A stretch of DNA of 64,000 nucleotides from Gemmatimonadota bacterium (GTDB taxonomy: Bacteria > Gemmatimonadota > Gemmatimonadetes > Gemmatimonadales > Gemmatimonadaceae), in assembly GCA_028287305.1 (NCBI GenBank), contig JAQBPX010000021.1, positions 20,433-84,432 on the forward strand, given 5' to 3'. Of the stretch, positions 52,726 to 62,090 are shown piece by piece (positions within the stretch are counted from its first letter, which is position 1; each line of letters opens with the position of its first letter). Made by a program: the position numbers and the translations under genes. The notes under the pieces are model-generated. The model worked only from the letters and a program-made list of their open reading frames with translations, did no database searches and was not told where the DNA came from.

Positions 52726-53963
52726 GGCTTGCCCGCCGGAACGCTCCACTCGTGATCGAGGAACATGACGCCCTGCCCCTCGAAGGGGATCATCCCCGTG
52801 CCGTAGAAGTCGGCGTCGTGGGAGTCGAACGGGATCAGCTCCTCGATCCAGTCCTGCGCCTCGAAGCCGACTTCCGTGTACACGTCGGCGCGCATGCCGT
52901 GCGTGCGGAAGGGCCAGCGCGGCACCGTGCAGTCGATGATCCCCTTCTCCTGCAGCGGCACTCCCCTTCCCAGCCGGGCATTCGTCCACAGGTTGGCCAT
53001 CTTCTGCCCCTCGGCGAACAGCATCACGAAGGCGCCGAAGTCCTGCCCGATCACGGAGGGATCCGTCACCCGGTAGTGGAGGCGGAAGGTCACCGGGTCG
53101 CCCGACTGCACGGCGCGCGTCGGCATGCCACTCACGAGCAGCTCGGCCTTCTCGATCACCACCTGCTTGCCCCGGTTGCGATAGCTCCACTCCGCCTTGC
53201 CGCTGCCGTCGGTGCCCTGCGTCAGGTAGCGCGTGATCGCCGCTTCCACTGGTCCGTCGTACGACACGCGCCCGTTCTGGAGGTACAGCGCCCGCGTGCA
53301 GAGCGCCCGCATCGCGGCCATGTTGTGGCTCACGAAGAGCACGGTGCGCCCCTCGCGGGCCACGTCGCCCATCTTGCCCAGGCACTTCTTCTGGAATTCG
53401 GCGTCGCCCACGGCGAGCACTTCGTCCACCACCAGGATCTCGGGCTCGAGGTGCGCGGCCACCGCGAAGGCCAGCCGCACGTACATGCCGCTCGAGTACC
53501 GCTTGACCGGGGTGTCGATGAACTTCTCGACTTCGGCGAAGGCCACGATCTCGTCGAACTTGCGGTCGACTTCCTTCTTCCGCATGCCGAGGATCGTGCC
53601 GTTGAGGTACACGTTCTCGCGGCCCGTGAGCTCCGGGTGGAAGCCCGTGCCCACCTCGAGCAGGCTGGCCGCGCGGCCACGCAGCTCGATGCGGCCCGTG
53701 GTGGGCTCGGTGATGCGCGAGAGCACCTTGAGCAGCGTGCTCTTGCCCGCGCCATTGCGGCCGATGAGGCCCATGACCTCACCGGGCTGCACCTGGAAGC
53801 TGACGTCCTCCAGCGCCCAGAAGCTCGGCGCCCGCTCGCGCTTGCGCATGGGATTGCGGAAGGTGCTCGCCAGCGCCTCGCGAATCGAGTTCGTCTGCCT
53901 CGCGGGACCGCCGAGCTGGTATTCCTTGCCGATGTGCTCGGCCAGGATGATCGGGGCGCCCAT
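52722..53963 (-). CDS. wzt: ABC polysaccharide exporter ATPase with C-terminal cargo domain (Wzt-like)
   Basis: 413 residues. ATPase domain (about 1-250): Walker A GRNGAGKST near 69, VGTGFHPELTGRENVYLNG (TagH/Wzt-type), signature YSSGMYVRLAFAVA near 158 and Walker B ILVVDEVLAVGD. A C-terminal beta-sandwich (about 270-413, FRLHYRV to MFLDHEW) is the domain that, in Wzt proteins, binds the modified end of the O-polysaccharide chain. One-base overlap with the permease gene. Confidence 0.92.
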   Translation of the reverse strand: MGAPIILAEHIGKEYQLGGPARQTNSIREALASTFRNPMRKRERAPSFWALEDVSFQVQPGEVMGLIGRNGAGKSTLLKVLSRITEPTTGRIELRGRAASLLEVGTGFHPELTGRENVYLNGTILGMRKKEVDRKFDEIVAFAEVEKFIDTPVKRYSSGMYVRLAFAVAAHLEPEILVVDEVLAVGDAEFQKKCLGKMGDVAREGRTVLFVSHNMAAMRALCTRALYLQNGRVSYDGPVEAAITRYLTQGTDGSGKAEWSYRNRGKQVVIEKAELLVSGMPTRAVQSGDPVTFRLHYRVTDPSVIGQDFGAFVMLFAEGQKMANLWTNARLGRGVPLQEKGIIDCTVPRWPFRTHGMRADVYTEVGFEAQDWIEELIPFDSHDADFYGTGMIPFEGQGVMFLDHEWSVPAGKP

Positions 53964-54841
53964 CAGACCACGTCCGCGAAGCGGCGTTCCATGCGGCGGA
54001 ACACGGTGAAGCCGATGCCGAGGAACAGGAAGATCACCGAGGTCGAGATGCCGAGCGACGTCCAGTCGATCGGGCGACCGAGCACCGAGGAGCGATAGGC
54101 CTCGATCACGCCGGTCATCGGGTTGAGCGCGAACAGGGGCCGCCACTTCGGGCTCACGACGCTCGCGGGATAGACGACGGGGGTGGCGAACATCCACAGC
54201 TGGACGAGGAAGGGCACCGCGTGCTGCACGTCGCGGTACTGCACGTTCAGCGCGGACAGCCACATGCCCACGCCGAGGGCGGCGAGCATCGTGAGCACCA
54301 CCAGCGGGACCAGCAGGAACGACTGGAAGCTCGGCACCACCCGGTACCACGCCATCAGCGCCAGCAGGATGCCGAACGCGATGCCGAAGTCCACGAGCGC
54401 GCTCACCGCGCCGCTGATGGGAATCAACAGCCGGGGGAAGTAGACCTTGCTGAGCAGGTTGGCGTTGCCCACCAGGCTCGAGCCGCTGCGCGACACGGCG
54501 TTCGCGAAGTACGTCCAGGGCAGCAGGCCGAGGTACGAGAAGATCGGATAGGGCACGCCGTCACTCGGCACCTTGGCGAGGTTGCCGAGGAACACCGTGA
54601 ACACGACCATCGTCATCAGCGGCTGGACGATGGCCCAGAGGAAGCCGAGCACCGTCTGCTTGTAGCGAATCGAGATCTCGCGCCAGGTCAGGAAGTAGAG
54701 CAGGTCGCGATAGTGCCAGAGCTCGTGCCAGTCCACGCGCGCGTGGCCGCGCGTGGGCGCGATGACGAACAGTGGCGGCGTTTCCGGGTCGAGCGCGTGC
54801 GAGTGCACTGCAGTGGGCGCCGGGGCAACGGCAGTGCTCAC
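53963..54841 (-). CDS. wzm: ABC-2 type polysaccharide exporter permease (Wzm-like)
   Basis: 292 residues, six predicted helices after a 50-residue cytosolic start. LTWREISIRYKQTVLGFLWAIVQPL and YLGLLPWTYFANAVSRSG are typical of O-antigen/teichoic-acid exporters. It pairs with the ATPase encoded directly downstream. GTG start overlapping the carbamoyltransferase stop by four bases. Confidence 0.93.
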   Translation of the reverse strand: MSTAVAPAPTAVHSHALDPETPPLFVIAPTRGHARVDWHELWHYRDLLYFLTWREISIRYKQTVLGFLWAIVQPLMTMVVFTVFLGNLAKVPSDGVPYPIFSYLGLLPWTYFANAVSRSGSSLVGNANLLSKVYFPRLLIPISGAVSALVDFGIAFGILLALMAWYRVVPSFQSFLLVPLVVLTMLAALGVGMWLSALNVQYRDVQHAVPFLVQLWMFATPVVYPASVVSPKWRPLFALNPMTGVIEAYRSSVLGRPIDWTSLGISTSVIFLFLGIGFTVFRRMERRFADVV

Positions 54842-56619
54842 CCAACCTCCATCGGCGCCGTGACCGCAGCCTCGTGCGGCACGCGCCGCACCACGGTGTC
54901 GTTCAGCACGAGCACGTCCATCCGCGTGCGCAGGAAGCAGTCGAGCGCCTGCGCCGGCGTCTCCACGATCGGCTCGTTCTCGTTGAAGCTGGTGTTGAGG
55001 ACGATCGGCACGCCGGTGATCGCCTCGAAGGCCTTGATGAGCGCGTAGTACTTCGGGTTGGTCTGCGCCGTGACCGACTGCAGCCGTCCGCTCCCGTCCA
55101 CGTGCGTGATGGCCGGCAGCAGTGCGCGCTTGTCCTCCCGCACCGGATAGACCTGGAGCATGAACGGGTCATGCACCGCCCCCACGAAGTATTCGTCCAG
55201 CGACTCCGCCGCGATGCTCGGCGCGAAGGGGCGGAACTTCTCGCGGAACTTGATCTTCAGGTTGATGAGGTCGCGCATGTCGGCGCGGCGCGGGTCGGCC
55301 ACGATACTGCGGTTACCGAGCGCGCGCGCGCCCCACTCCATGCGTCCCTGGTACCAGCCCACCACGTTGCCATCGGCGATCAGCTGCGCCGCGCGCCGGG
55401 CCGTCTCGTCGGACGTCGCGAAGCGCTCGACCTCGTACATCCACTGTTCGTCGGAGCGGTTCACGAGGAACGGCAGGACCTCCTCCTCGTCGTGCGCGGG
55501 CCCCCAGTAGCCGTGCTCCATGACGAAGCCGCGCGGCTGCTTGAGCTCCTGGTTCCACACGTAGTACGCGGCGCCGAGGGCGGTGCCGTTGTCGCCGGCC
55601 GCAGGCTGGATGTAGACCTCACGGAAGGGCGTGCGCGAGCGGATCTTGCCGTTGGCCACGGAGTTCATGGCGCAGCCGCCGGCGAGGCAGAGCCGCGGGT
55701 TCTCGGTGCGCTCGTACAGCGCGTTGAGGATGTGGAACGCGCACTCCTCGTAGACGACCTGGAGCGAGTGCGCCAGGTCCTCGTGCCGAGTCTCGAGCGG
55801 AGCCTTGGGATCGCGCTCGGGGCCGAGCAGCTGCTCGAGCTTCTGCGAGTACACGATTCCCTGCGTGGGATAGCCCTCGTCCCACTCCATCGCGGCGCCG
55901 TCCTTCCAGTGTCGGAAGTAGTCGAGCTCCAGCTCGAACTTGCCGTCCTCGGTGAGGTGCACGAGCTGGCGGATGAGCTCCACGTAGCGCGGCTTTCCGT
56001 AGGGAGCGAGCCCCATCACCTTGAACTCGTCGCCGTAGCCGTGGAAGCCGATGAACTGCGTGATCGCCGTGTAGAGGATGCCCAGGGAGTGCGGGAAGTA
56101 CACGCGATCGAGCACCTCGAAGCTGTTGCCGCGGCCCACGCCCATGGACGTGCTCACGAAGTCACCGAATCCGTCGATGGCGCAGACGGCTGCATCCTCG
56201 AAGGGCGACACGAAGAACGCGCTCGCGAGGTGCGCCGGGTGATGCTCCACGTAGTGGATCTTCGGCAGGTCATCGGCCGGGATCTCCAGCGCGAGGGCCA
56301 GGGGTCCGTGAATCTCGCGCACCTTTCTCGCATTCTTCACGCGGTCGATCACGTGCCCGATCGCAGGGCGCTTGGACAGCGTATACAGCCCCTTCCGCAC
56401 CAGGTTGGCCTTGGGGTCGCGGCTGATTGCGACGTGGCTCACGTCGCGCCCAGAGATGCCGGCCATCTGCAGCACGCGGCGAATGGACTCGGTCGGGAAT
56501 CCCGCCCAGTGCTTGATGCGACGAAAGCGCTCCTCCTCCACCGCAGCGATGAGCTCGCCGTCGTGAGTCAGGGCGGCGGAGACATCGCCGTGATAAGCGT
56601 TGATGCCGAGTATGTACAT
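54838..56619 (-). CDS. NodU/TobZ-family O-carbamoyltransferase
   Basis: 593 residues. The N-terminal Kae1-like domain (LGINAYHGDVSAAL, VEHHPAHLASAFFVSPF with metal-binding His, LAGGCAMNSVANGK near 315) forms carbamoyl-adenylate from carbamoyl phosphate and ATP. The C-terminal YrdC-like domain (QGRMEWGARALGNRSI, VLNTSFNENEPIV) transfers it to a hydroxyl. In this locus it would carbamoylate a sugar of the exported polymer. First gene of the leftward run. Confidence 0.93.
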   Translation of the reverse strand: MYILGINAYHGDVSAALTHDGELIAAVEEERFRRIKHWAGFPTESIRRVLQMAGISGRDVSHVAISRDPKANLVRKGLYTLSKRPAIGHVIDRVKNARKVREIHGPLALALEIPADDLPKIHYVEHHPAHLASAFFVSPFEDAAVCAIDGFGDFVSTSMGVGRGNSFEVLDRVYFPHSLGILYTAITQFIGFHGYGDEFKVMGLAPYGKPRYVELIRQLVHLTEDGKFELELDYFRHWKDGAAMEWDEGYPTQGIVYSQKLEQLLGPERDPKAPLETRHEDLAHSLQVVYEECAFHILNALYERTENPRLCLAGGCAMNSVANGKIRSRTPFREVYIQPAAGDNGTALGAAYYVWNQELKQPRGFVMEHGYWGPAHDEEEVLPFLVNRSDEQWMYEVERFATSDETARRAAQLIADGNVVGWYQGRMEWGARALGNRSIVADPRRADMRDLINLKIKFREKFRPFAPSIAAESLDEYFVGAVHDPFMLQVYPVREDKRALLPAITHVDGSGRLQSVTAQTNPKYYALIKAFEAITGVPIVLNTSFNENEPIVETPAQALDCFLRTRMDVLVLNDTVVRRVPHEAAVTAPMEVG

Positions 56620-56786
56620 GCGTTACGAGCGTTTCGGGTCAGCGGGTGCGACGGAACGCTCCGCGAGAGCGGAGGGTCAGGAGCCGTGGGTTCGGCGAAG
56701 CATGGCATAGCAGGGGTCGTGCCTGCCCACGGCTCCGGTCGTCCGCGCTGTCCAATCGTCGTGCTCAAATGGCGAGAGTCGACGGC

Positions 56787-56801
56787 CCTACGGCCCGTAG
56801 G
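56787..56801 (-). terminator. Short hairpin after the beta-helix gene
   Basis: CCTACGG, one base and CCGTAGG, six bases past the stop codon of the beta-helix gene. There is no U tract, so terminator function is uncertain. Confidence 0.35.
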
Positions 56802-56806
56802 CCGAC

Positions 56807-58762
56807 CTAAACAAGCGCTATGGTTCCAGTCTTTAGTGTCGTACCATTCGAGTACTTAACGCGGACCAAGAGATTGTTGCCGGACTCGTCTACGTGAAAG
56901 CTGAGCTGCGACGCGCTGAGCTCGCTATCAGAAGGCGCCGAGGCTGGTGCTCCCTGAAAGGTGCGTCCCGCTAGGTAGTTGTGGTCATCGGCGCCTTGCT
57001 GATCAATTCCCACGCCGAGTCCCACAATGTTTCCGGTGGTCATTTCCTCAATGATCAGCCCGGTAGCTTTGTCCATGAGAGCTGACCCCGTCAGCCCTGA
57101 CGGGGAGTGTACTCGCACACCCTCGAGGAGCTTTCCATGCTGATTCAAGCTGCTCGTCGGAAATTGAATATCGACGCCCCGATAGTTCATTCCGTTCAGA
57201 ATACTTCCTCCTCCGCCGAGAGCAGCCTGTACTGCACAAGCGACGGCATCGAACGCATGGCCACTCAAAGCGATTGCTTCGCCGCGTACCCCTGCGCAGA
57301 AATCCGGCGTCGATCCCGATCCGTTGGAGATCGCTCGCCCCTCTATCGCGCCCGCCCCCGGATCAATTGCAGCCGTGAACAGCCCTCCACCGAGAAACTG
57401 CTCTTTGGGCAGATCAGAGACATTTTGATTGTTGATGAACACATGCGGACTATCCACTGCAAATCGTCCGAGTTGCTGCATGGTCATCGCTGAGCCAAAG
57501 TTGTTGCCGATCAGCGTATAGATGAACCCAAACCCGTCACCGGAACAAAAGTACGTGCTCGAATCCGGCAGCGCATTCTCTGTTGAACAACCAATAATCG
57601 TAATTTTTCCGCTTGAGGTTCCACTTACATAGTCCGTTCCGGGAGCAGTCTGTTCCAGATCGAATCGACACCCCTGCATAGTGACCGGGAATGCCGCCGC
57701 CGTTTGCAGATGCTGGCGCGACTTCTCGGTGTTCGAGCCAAGGTCGAGGCAGGGTTCCGTAAGGTTGCCTATTGAGATGTTCGTCTCGTTGCTGAAAAAG
57801 GAGTTGAATCGAGATTGAAAACTTCCATTTTCGGCTCGAATTCCTCTATTCAGCATGTTCACATTGCAATCCTCGACTGCGATACGCTTCGCGTTGGCAC
57901 TTGGGCCAATGCGTATCCCAGTGCCGACGGCCTCGCCAATCAAAGCGTAGGCGCCCGTGACAGTCGCAGAAGCAGCCAGCGCGACGGTCACTTGCGTAGT
58001 GCTGACGAAGGCGGAGATGGTTGTATCAAGCGTTCCTCCGCCGCTTCCGGCCGAGGCAATTCTAATTCGCTTCCCGACATCCCCGCTGCTGAATCCGGCC
58101 GACGCAGCGTGAGCGGACGAAGATGACGCGCTGATGGATATCCCAGGGAGTATGGCAGTGCTGTCGAAGCCGTTGATGTTCACCTGCTTGACGAGATGGT
58201 ACTCCTGGTTGTTCGTAGTGGTCTCTGAGATTCGCACACCCACGAACGTCGATCGCGCTTGGCCGTTTCCCATTAGTAGCCGCGAAAGGGTGCACGCGGT
58301 ACCAATCCCCCCTGTCCCGCCGTCCATGTCCACCACAACGTCAGCATTCGCGGAGTCCCAGAGGAATCCATCCACGGTGCAGTAGCGGCAGCGGTCTAGG
58401 AACAGCATGGTTCCTCCGGCAGCACCAGTCCACACAAATCGGGTGTCTCCGGTACCTCCGCCCTGTCGCGGATCGCGACCGGATGTGATAACCAAACCTT
58501 GACGATTTGAGATGGTCCATGTGCTTCCCAGTGCCACCTCCAACGCGCCCGGAAACTCGACTCGCGCGCAGTCGTCAATGGCGGCAATCATCGCGGTTAG
58601 GGCGGGTTGATCATCGGTACTCCCATCGCCAACAACGCCCCACCAAACAGGAGAGAATGAGACTAGGTGACGATTTCCAACAAATGTGACCGTGCCTCCC
58701 GCGCTTCCGTCGATCCATTGTTGCGCTTTCGCGCAGACGCCCGAAAGAATCGTGATCTGCAC
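56807..58762 (-). CDS. Beta-helix tailspike-like protein, main fragment
   Basis: 651 residues. WWGVVGDGSTDDQPALTAMIAAI near 40-62 is the pectate-lyase-3/tailspike signature that opens a right-handed beta-helix. Many short Gly/Asn/Val strands follow. Near 219-285 an inserted module (FSSGDVGKRIRIASAGSGGG and TISAFVSTTQVTVALAAS) resembles one common in phage tail fibres. The ORF opens only at a GTG without ribosome site and its first residues continue the frame of the gene just upstream after a one-base shift, so it is the larger part of a split gene. Base composition is clearly A/T-richer than its neighbours, a sign of transfer. Could be a phage-derived depolymerase, a lyase or an epimerase acting on the local polymer. 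Confidence 0.72.
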   Translation of the reverse strand: MQITILSGVCAKAQQWIDGSAGGTVTFVGNRHLVSFSPVWWGVVGDGSTDDQPALTAMIAAIDDCARVEFPGALEVALGSTWTISNRQGLVITSGRDPRQGGGTGDTRFVWTGAAGGTMLFLDRCRYCTVDGFLWDSANADVVVDMDGGTGGIGTACTLSRLLMGNGQARSTFVGVRISETTTNNQEYHLVKQVNINGFDSTAILPGISISASSSSAHAASAGFSSGDVGKRIRIASAGSGGGTLDTTISAFVSTTQVTVALAASATVTGAYALIGEAVGTGIRIGPSANAKRIAVEDCNVNMLNRGIRAENGSFQSRFNSFFSNETNISIGNLTEPCLDLGSNTEKSRQHLQTAAAFPVTMQGCRFDLEQTAPGTDYVSGTSSGKITIIGCSTENALPDSSTYFCSGDGFGFIYTLIGNNFGSAMTMQQLGRFAVDSPHVFINNQNVSDLPKEQFLGGGLFTAAIDPGAGAIEGRAISNGSGSTPDFCAGVRGEAIALSGHAFDAVACAVQAALGGGGSILNGMNYRGVDIQFPTSSLNQHGKLLEGVRVHSPSGLTGSALMDKATGLIIEEMTTGNIVGLGVGIDQQGADDHNYLAGRTFQGAPASAPSDSELSASQLSFHVDESGNNLLVRVKYSNGTTLKTGTIALV

Positions 58763-58769
58763 AGCTGAA

Positions 58770-58997
58770 TCAGGAAGGAACTGCGCCCCCCTTCTTCACC
58801 TCCAGTATCACGTCTTCGGCGATCGTCCCCGACGACGCGAATCGATAGATCCCGGCAGGCACAACGTACGTTCCAGCAGAAAGGCCGTAAAACGCAGCGC
58901 TGTCATCGGTGGAGCCATCGCCCACGGCACCGACAGTCGCATTGCGAACGTTCATCACCGCCCCGCCTTCATCCAGAAGTACGTCGTCGATACTCAT
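58770..58997 (-). CDS. Beta-helix tailspike-like protein, N-terminal fragment ahead of a frameshift
   Basis: 75 residues, starting MSIDDVLLDEGG behind a GGAG ribosome site at good spacing. VGAVGDGSTDDSAAF near 22-36 is a first GDGxTDD motif. The frame ends at TGA soon after a run of six G on the coding strand (C6 at 58786-58791). Removing one G joins VILEVKKGA to QFLPDSAVQITIL of the next fragment, giving the usual unbroken tailspike layout. So the real gene spans 58997-56807 and is broken, phase-variable or mis-sequenced here. Confidence 0.7.
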   Translation of the reverse strand: MSIDDVLLDEGGAVMNVRNATVGAVGDGSTDDSAAFYGLSAGTYVVPAGIYRFASSGTIAEDVILEVKKGGAVPS

Positions 58998-59221
58998 CGC
59001 TTCTCCATTGAGATTTTATTTAGCATCGATTGTTGTCGGCCGTCCCGGAAGGTCCCGAAGGTCAGGAAATTGAATGATTCCTGCCGTGACAACGGACCGG
59101 AGTTACAAGTCGGCGTGCGATCGCGCCTCGAGTAGTGCGGGGAACAACTCTTGCGCTTGTGGCTCGGTTCCGTCTTGAAGTCTGAGTCCGTTTCACTCGT
59201 GTCCTGGAGCAACCTCATAAG

Positions 59222-60175
59222 GTGCGAGCGCCCCTTGTCAGCGTAATTGTGCCCATGTTCAACTCTGCGCGATGGCTCCGCGCGACACTCTCGTCCGTAC
59301 TCGCCCAATCCGTTCACAATGTTGAAGTCGTCCTGGTCGATGACGGGTCTCAGGACGCCAGCTGCGACATCGCCCTATCCGTCATGGACGAGCGGGTAAG
59401 GCTGATTCGACAGCCGAACTCCGGCGCGAGCGTGGCCCGAAACACCGGCATCGCGGCAGCGCATGGGGAGTTCCTGCAGTTTCTGGATGCTGATGACCTC
59501 CTCGCGCCCGACAAGCTCGAGCGCCAATTAGCGCGGTTACGCGGTCAACCTGCCGCCGTTGCAACTTCGGAATGGGGTCGCTTTTACGGAGACGACCCGA
59601 TGCAAGCGACCTTCGAGGAGGAAGGCGTGTGGCGGGATCTCGCCCCGGTTGATTGGGCGATTTGCTCTGCCATGGGCGGGGGCATGATGGCCACTGCGGG
59701 ATGGCTGGTACCCCGCGCGGTGGCAGAACGGGCCGGACCATGGTCGGCGACACGATCACCAAACGATGACGGCGAGTATTTCAACCGGGTCATTCTCGCC
59801 AGTGAACGCGTGCTCTTTACCCGCGGCGCCCGCGTATTCTATCGATCGGGCGTCGACGGCTGGAGCCAGGCGCGCAGCGCGTCAGCCGTCGCGGGCCTTC
59901 TCGAATCCTACGAGTCCATAGAGAAACACCTGCGCGCCGCAGAGGATTCGCCGCGCACGCGCGAAGCCGCCGCAACGCTGTATCAACGGTTCATCTTCGA
60001 CGTCTATCCGGGCCACGCCGCGCTCGTCCGGAGAGCGGAACAGGCGGTCGTCCGCCTCGGTGGCTCGCCCCTTCGCCCCCCATCCGGTGGAGTGTTCGGC
60101 AAGGTCTCGCGCCTCACCGGGTGGAAGGTGGCGAAGCGCATTCAAACGCTCGCACGCCTGGTATCACATCGATGA
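59222..60175 (+). CDS. Glycosyltransferase family 2
   Basis: 317 residues. VSVIVPMFNSARWLRATLSSVLAQ at the start, VLVDDGSQDAS near 39 and FLDADDLLAPDKLERQ near 88 with the DxD site. GTG start; the ribosome site is weak. It opens a short rightward pair with the methyltransferase gene, which overlaps by four bases. Confidence 0.9.
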   Translation: MRAPLVSVIVPMFNSARWLRATLSSVLAQSVHNVEVVLVDDGSQDASCDIALSVMDERVRLIRQPNSGASVARNTGIAAAHGEFLQFLDADDLLAPDKLERQLARLRGQPAAVATSEWGRFYGDDPMQATFEEEGVWRDLAPVDWAICSAMGGGMMATAGWLVPRAVAERAGPWSATRSPNDDGEYFNRVILASERVLFTRGARVFYRSGVDGWSQARSASAVAGLLESYESIEKHLRAAEDSPRTREAAATLYQRFIFDVYPGHAALVRRAEQAVVRLGGSPLRPPSGGVFGKVSRLTGWKVAKRIQTLARLVSHR

Positions 60176-60903
60176 TCGGAAACGTCGTCCGCGACCTCCT
60201 CAGCAGGAGGCAGTACGGACTCTTCAACTTGCGCATCGCGCAGAGCTCGAAGCACCTACTGCCTGGGCACCTCATGTCCATGTTCCGGCAGCATTCGGTC
60301 GACTGCGTGATGGACGCCGGCGCCAATCGTGGCCAGTACGGCCAGATGCTTCGAGCCTACGGCTATCGCGGACGCATCATTTCCATCGAGCCGGCAACGG
60401 CTCCATTCGAGCAGCTCGCAAGAGTGGCTGCTGCCGACGGCAACTGGGACGCACACCGCTTGGCGCTCGGGTCCACCTCGGGCACGGCAGAACTCAATGT
60501 CAGCAATTCCAGCGACCTAAGTTCCCTTCTTACCGCGACGAGCCGCGCTGAGCATGTCGGCGGCGATCCTACGGTCCGCCTCGTCGAGACGGTCGAGATC
60601 CGCACGCTGGACTCCCTGTTCGACACACTGACGACGTCGCTCTCGTCCCCGCGGGTGTTCCTCAAGCTCGACACCCAGGGATTCGACCTCGAGGCACTCC
60701 GGGGAGCGCGGGCCTCTCTGCCCCTCATCCTCGGCATGCAATCCGAGGTCTCGATCCAGCCGCTGTACGAAGGTGCCCCGCCCTATCTCGAGGCCCTCGC
60801 CTACTACCAGTCGCTCGGCTTCTCTCTCACGGGGCTGTTCAACGTGATCGACGACGCCGCCACCCATCACCTGATCGAGCTGGACGCGGTGCTGTTTCGG
60901 TAA
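60172..60903 (+). CDS. FkbM-family methyltransferase
   Basis: 243 residues. The SAM site is VMDAGANRGQYGQMLRAYGYRG near 46-67 with IEPATAPF, and LKLDTQGFDLEALRGA near 161 is the conserved FkbM motif. Likely O-methylates a sugar of the polymer. The ATG at 60172 overlaps the transferase stop (ATGA); the longer frame from 60121 is rejected. Confidence 0.9.
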   Translation: MIGNVVRDLLSRRQYGLFNLRIAQSSKHLLPGHLMSMFRQHSVDCVMDAGANRGQYGQMLRAYGYRGRIISIEPATAPFEQLARVAAADGNWDAHRLALGSTSGTAELNVSNSSDLSSLLTATSRAEHVGGDPTVRLVETVEIRTLDSLFDTLTTSLSSPRVFLKLDTQGFDLEALRGARASLPLILGMQSEVSIQPLYEGAPPYLEALAYYQSLGFSLTGLFNVIDDAATHHLIELDAVLFR

Positions 60904-60931
60904 GGCCCGCCCGGCGGCGTGCGCTCGACAA

Positions 60932-62074
60932 TCAACCCGCTGACCCGTCGCGCCGATTCTGGACTATCGTGAAACGGTCCTTCATCCTGATGAACGGCTG
61001 CTCGATCAGGTGCCAACTGACCAGCGCCAGCAGCATCGTCGCCCCAAGCATCCCCAGATCGAATGCGAGCTGGATGGGCAGGCGGGAACCGAAGATGCTT
61101 GGCACGCGCTCCGTGTGAACTTGCGCACGCGCCACGAGGTACAGCGGCCAGTGGATGACGTAGAGCGCGTAGCTGTGCTTCCCGATCTTGCGAGGGACCG
61201 AGGAGTCCAGCCACCGAACGACTGAGGAATTCACGCCAGATTCGAGCACGATCACGACGACCATAGCGGCCGTCACGTCGAAGGCGAGAGTTCCGAGCGT
61301 GAGGACGAGTGGATAGTCGAAGAGGAGGCGGCCCCGGGAGGGAATGGCGGCGATGACTAGCGCAAGCGCGCATCCGAAGAGAATGGTCCGAGCATGGCTC
61401 CGGATTCGTGCGAGGCCCCCGGTTCGACGCTGTTCCAGCGCGATCCATGCGCCCATCGCGAGCGCGTCCACGCGCATGGGCGTGAGAAAATACGCCATCA
61501 GGTTTCCGGGAAAAGCCAGCTCCGAAGCCACTCGCGACAGCACCCCAACCAGCGCCAGGCCAACTACGACCTTGCGCAGCCGCTCGCTCGAGCATGCGAG
61601 TACCACCGCCGGCCAGGCGAGGTAAAACTGCTCCTCGATTGCCAACGACCAAAAATGCTGCACGTCGAGCGTCGAGCCCCGAGGCACCACGTTGGCAACG
61701 TTGTTGAGGTAGGTGAGGGCCCATGCGGCCTGTTGGCGTGTGAACGCGAGTGCAGGCTGGGTAGGCAGCAGCGTCGGCAGGATCCAGAACCGCAACGCTA
61801 GTGCTGTGTAGTACAATGGAAAAATCCGGAGTGCCCGGCGCACATAGAAATTGCGGAAGTAGTGTGGGTCAGCGCGCGCGTCGACCAGGATCCCGGTGAT
61901 GAGGAATCCGGACAATACGAAGAACAGGTCCACACCCGCCCATCCCGCAGTAAACACGAGCGACACCGCCGAGTGCACTGGGTCGGTTGGCGCCTCCTTC
62001 CAGAAATGGAACGCCATTACCATGAGGATGGCGATGGCGCGAAGTCCATCGAGCGCAGGTATTTGGCGCTTCAT
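60932..62074 (-). CDS. Acyltransferase-3 family membrane O-acyltransferase (OafA/YrhL-like)
   Basis: 380 residues with about ten membrane helices. The N-terminal IPALDGLRAIAILMVMAFHF holds the conserved Arg and His, GVDLFFVLSGFLITGIL and RALRIFPLYYTALA follow, and HFWSLAIEEQFYLAWP near 140. No SGNH domain is fused. Likely acetylates the surface glycan. 16 bases after the glycosyltransferase gene upstream. Confidence 0.93.
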   Translation of the reverse strand: MKRQIPALDGLRAIAILMVMAFHFWKEAPTDPVHSAVSLVFTAGWAGVDLFFVLSGFLITGILVDARADPHYFRNFYVRRALRIFPLYYTALALRFWILPTLLPTQPALAFTRQQAAWALTYLNNVANVVPRGSTLDVQHFWSLAIEEQFYLAWPAVVLACSSERLRKVVVGLALVGVLSRVASELAFPGNLMAYFLTPMRVDALAMGAWIALEQRRTGGLARIRSHARTILFGCALALVIAAIPSRGRLLFDYPLVLTLGTLAFDVTAAMVVVIVLESGVNSSVVRWLDSSVPRKIGKHSYALYVIHWPLYLVARAQVHTERVPSIFGSRLPIQLAFDLGMLGATMLLALVSWHLIEQPFIRMKDRFTIVQNRRDGSAG

Positions 62075-62090
62075 CTTGGATAGTTGGGGC

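Noticed and set aside
58994..59317. 107-codon minus-strand frame upstream of the beta-helix gene
   Set aside because: Overlaps the start of the rightward GT2 gene, has no ribosome site and no recognisable sequence pattern.
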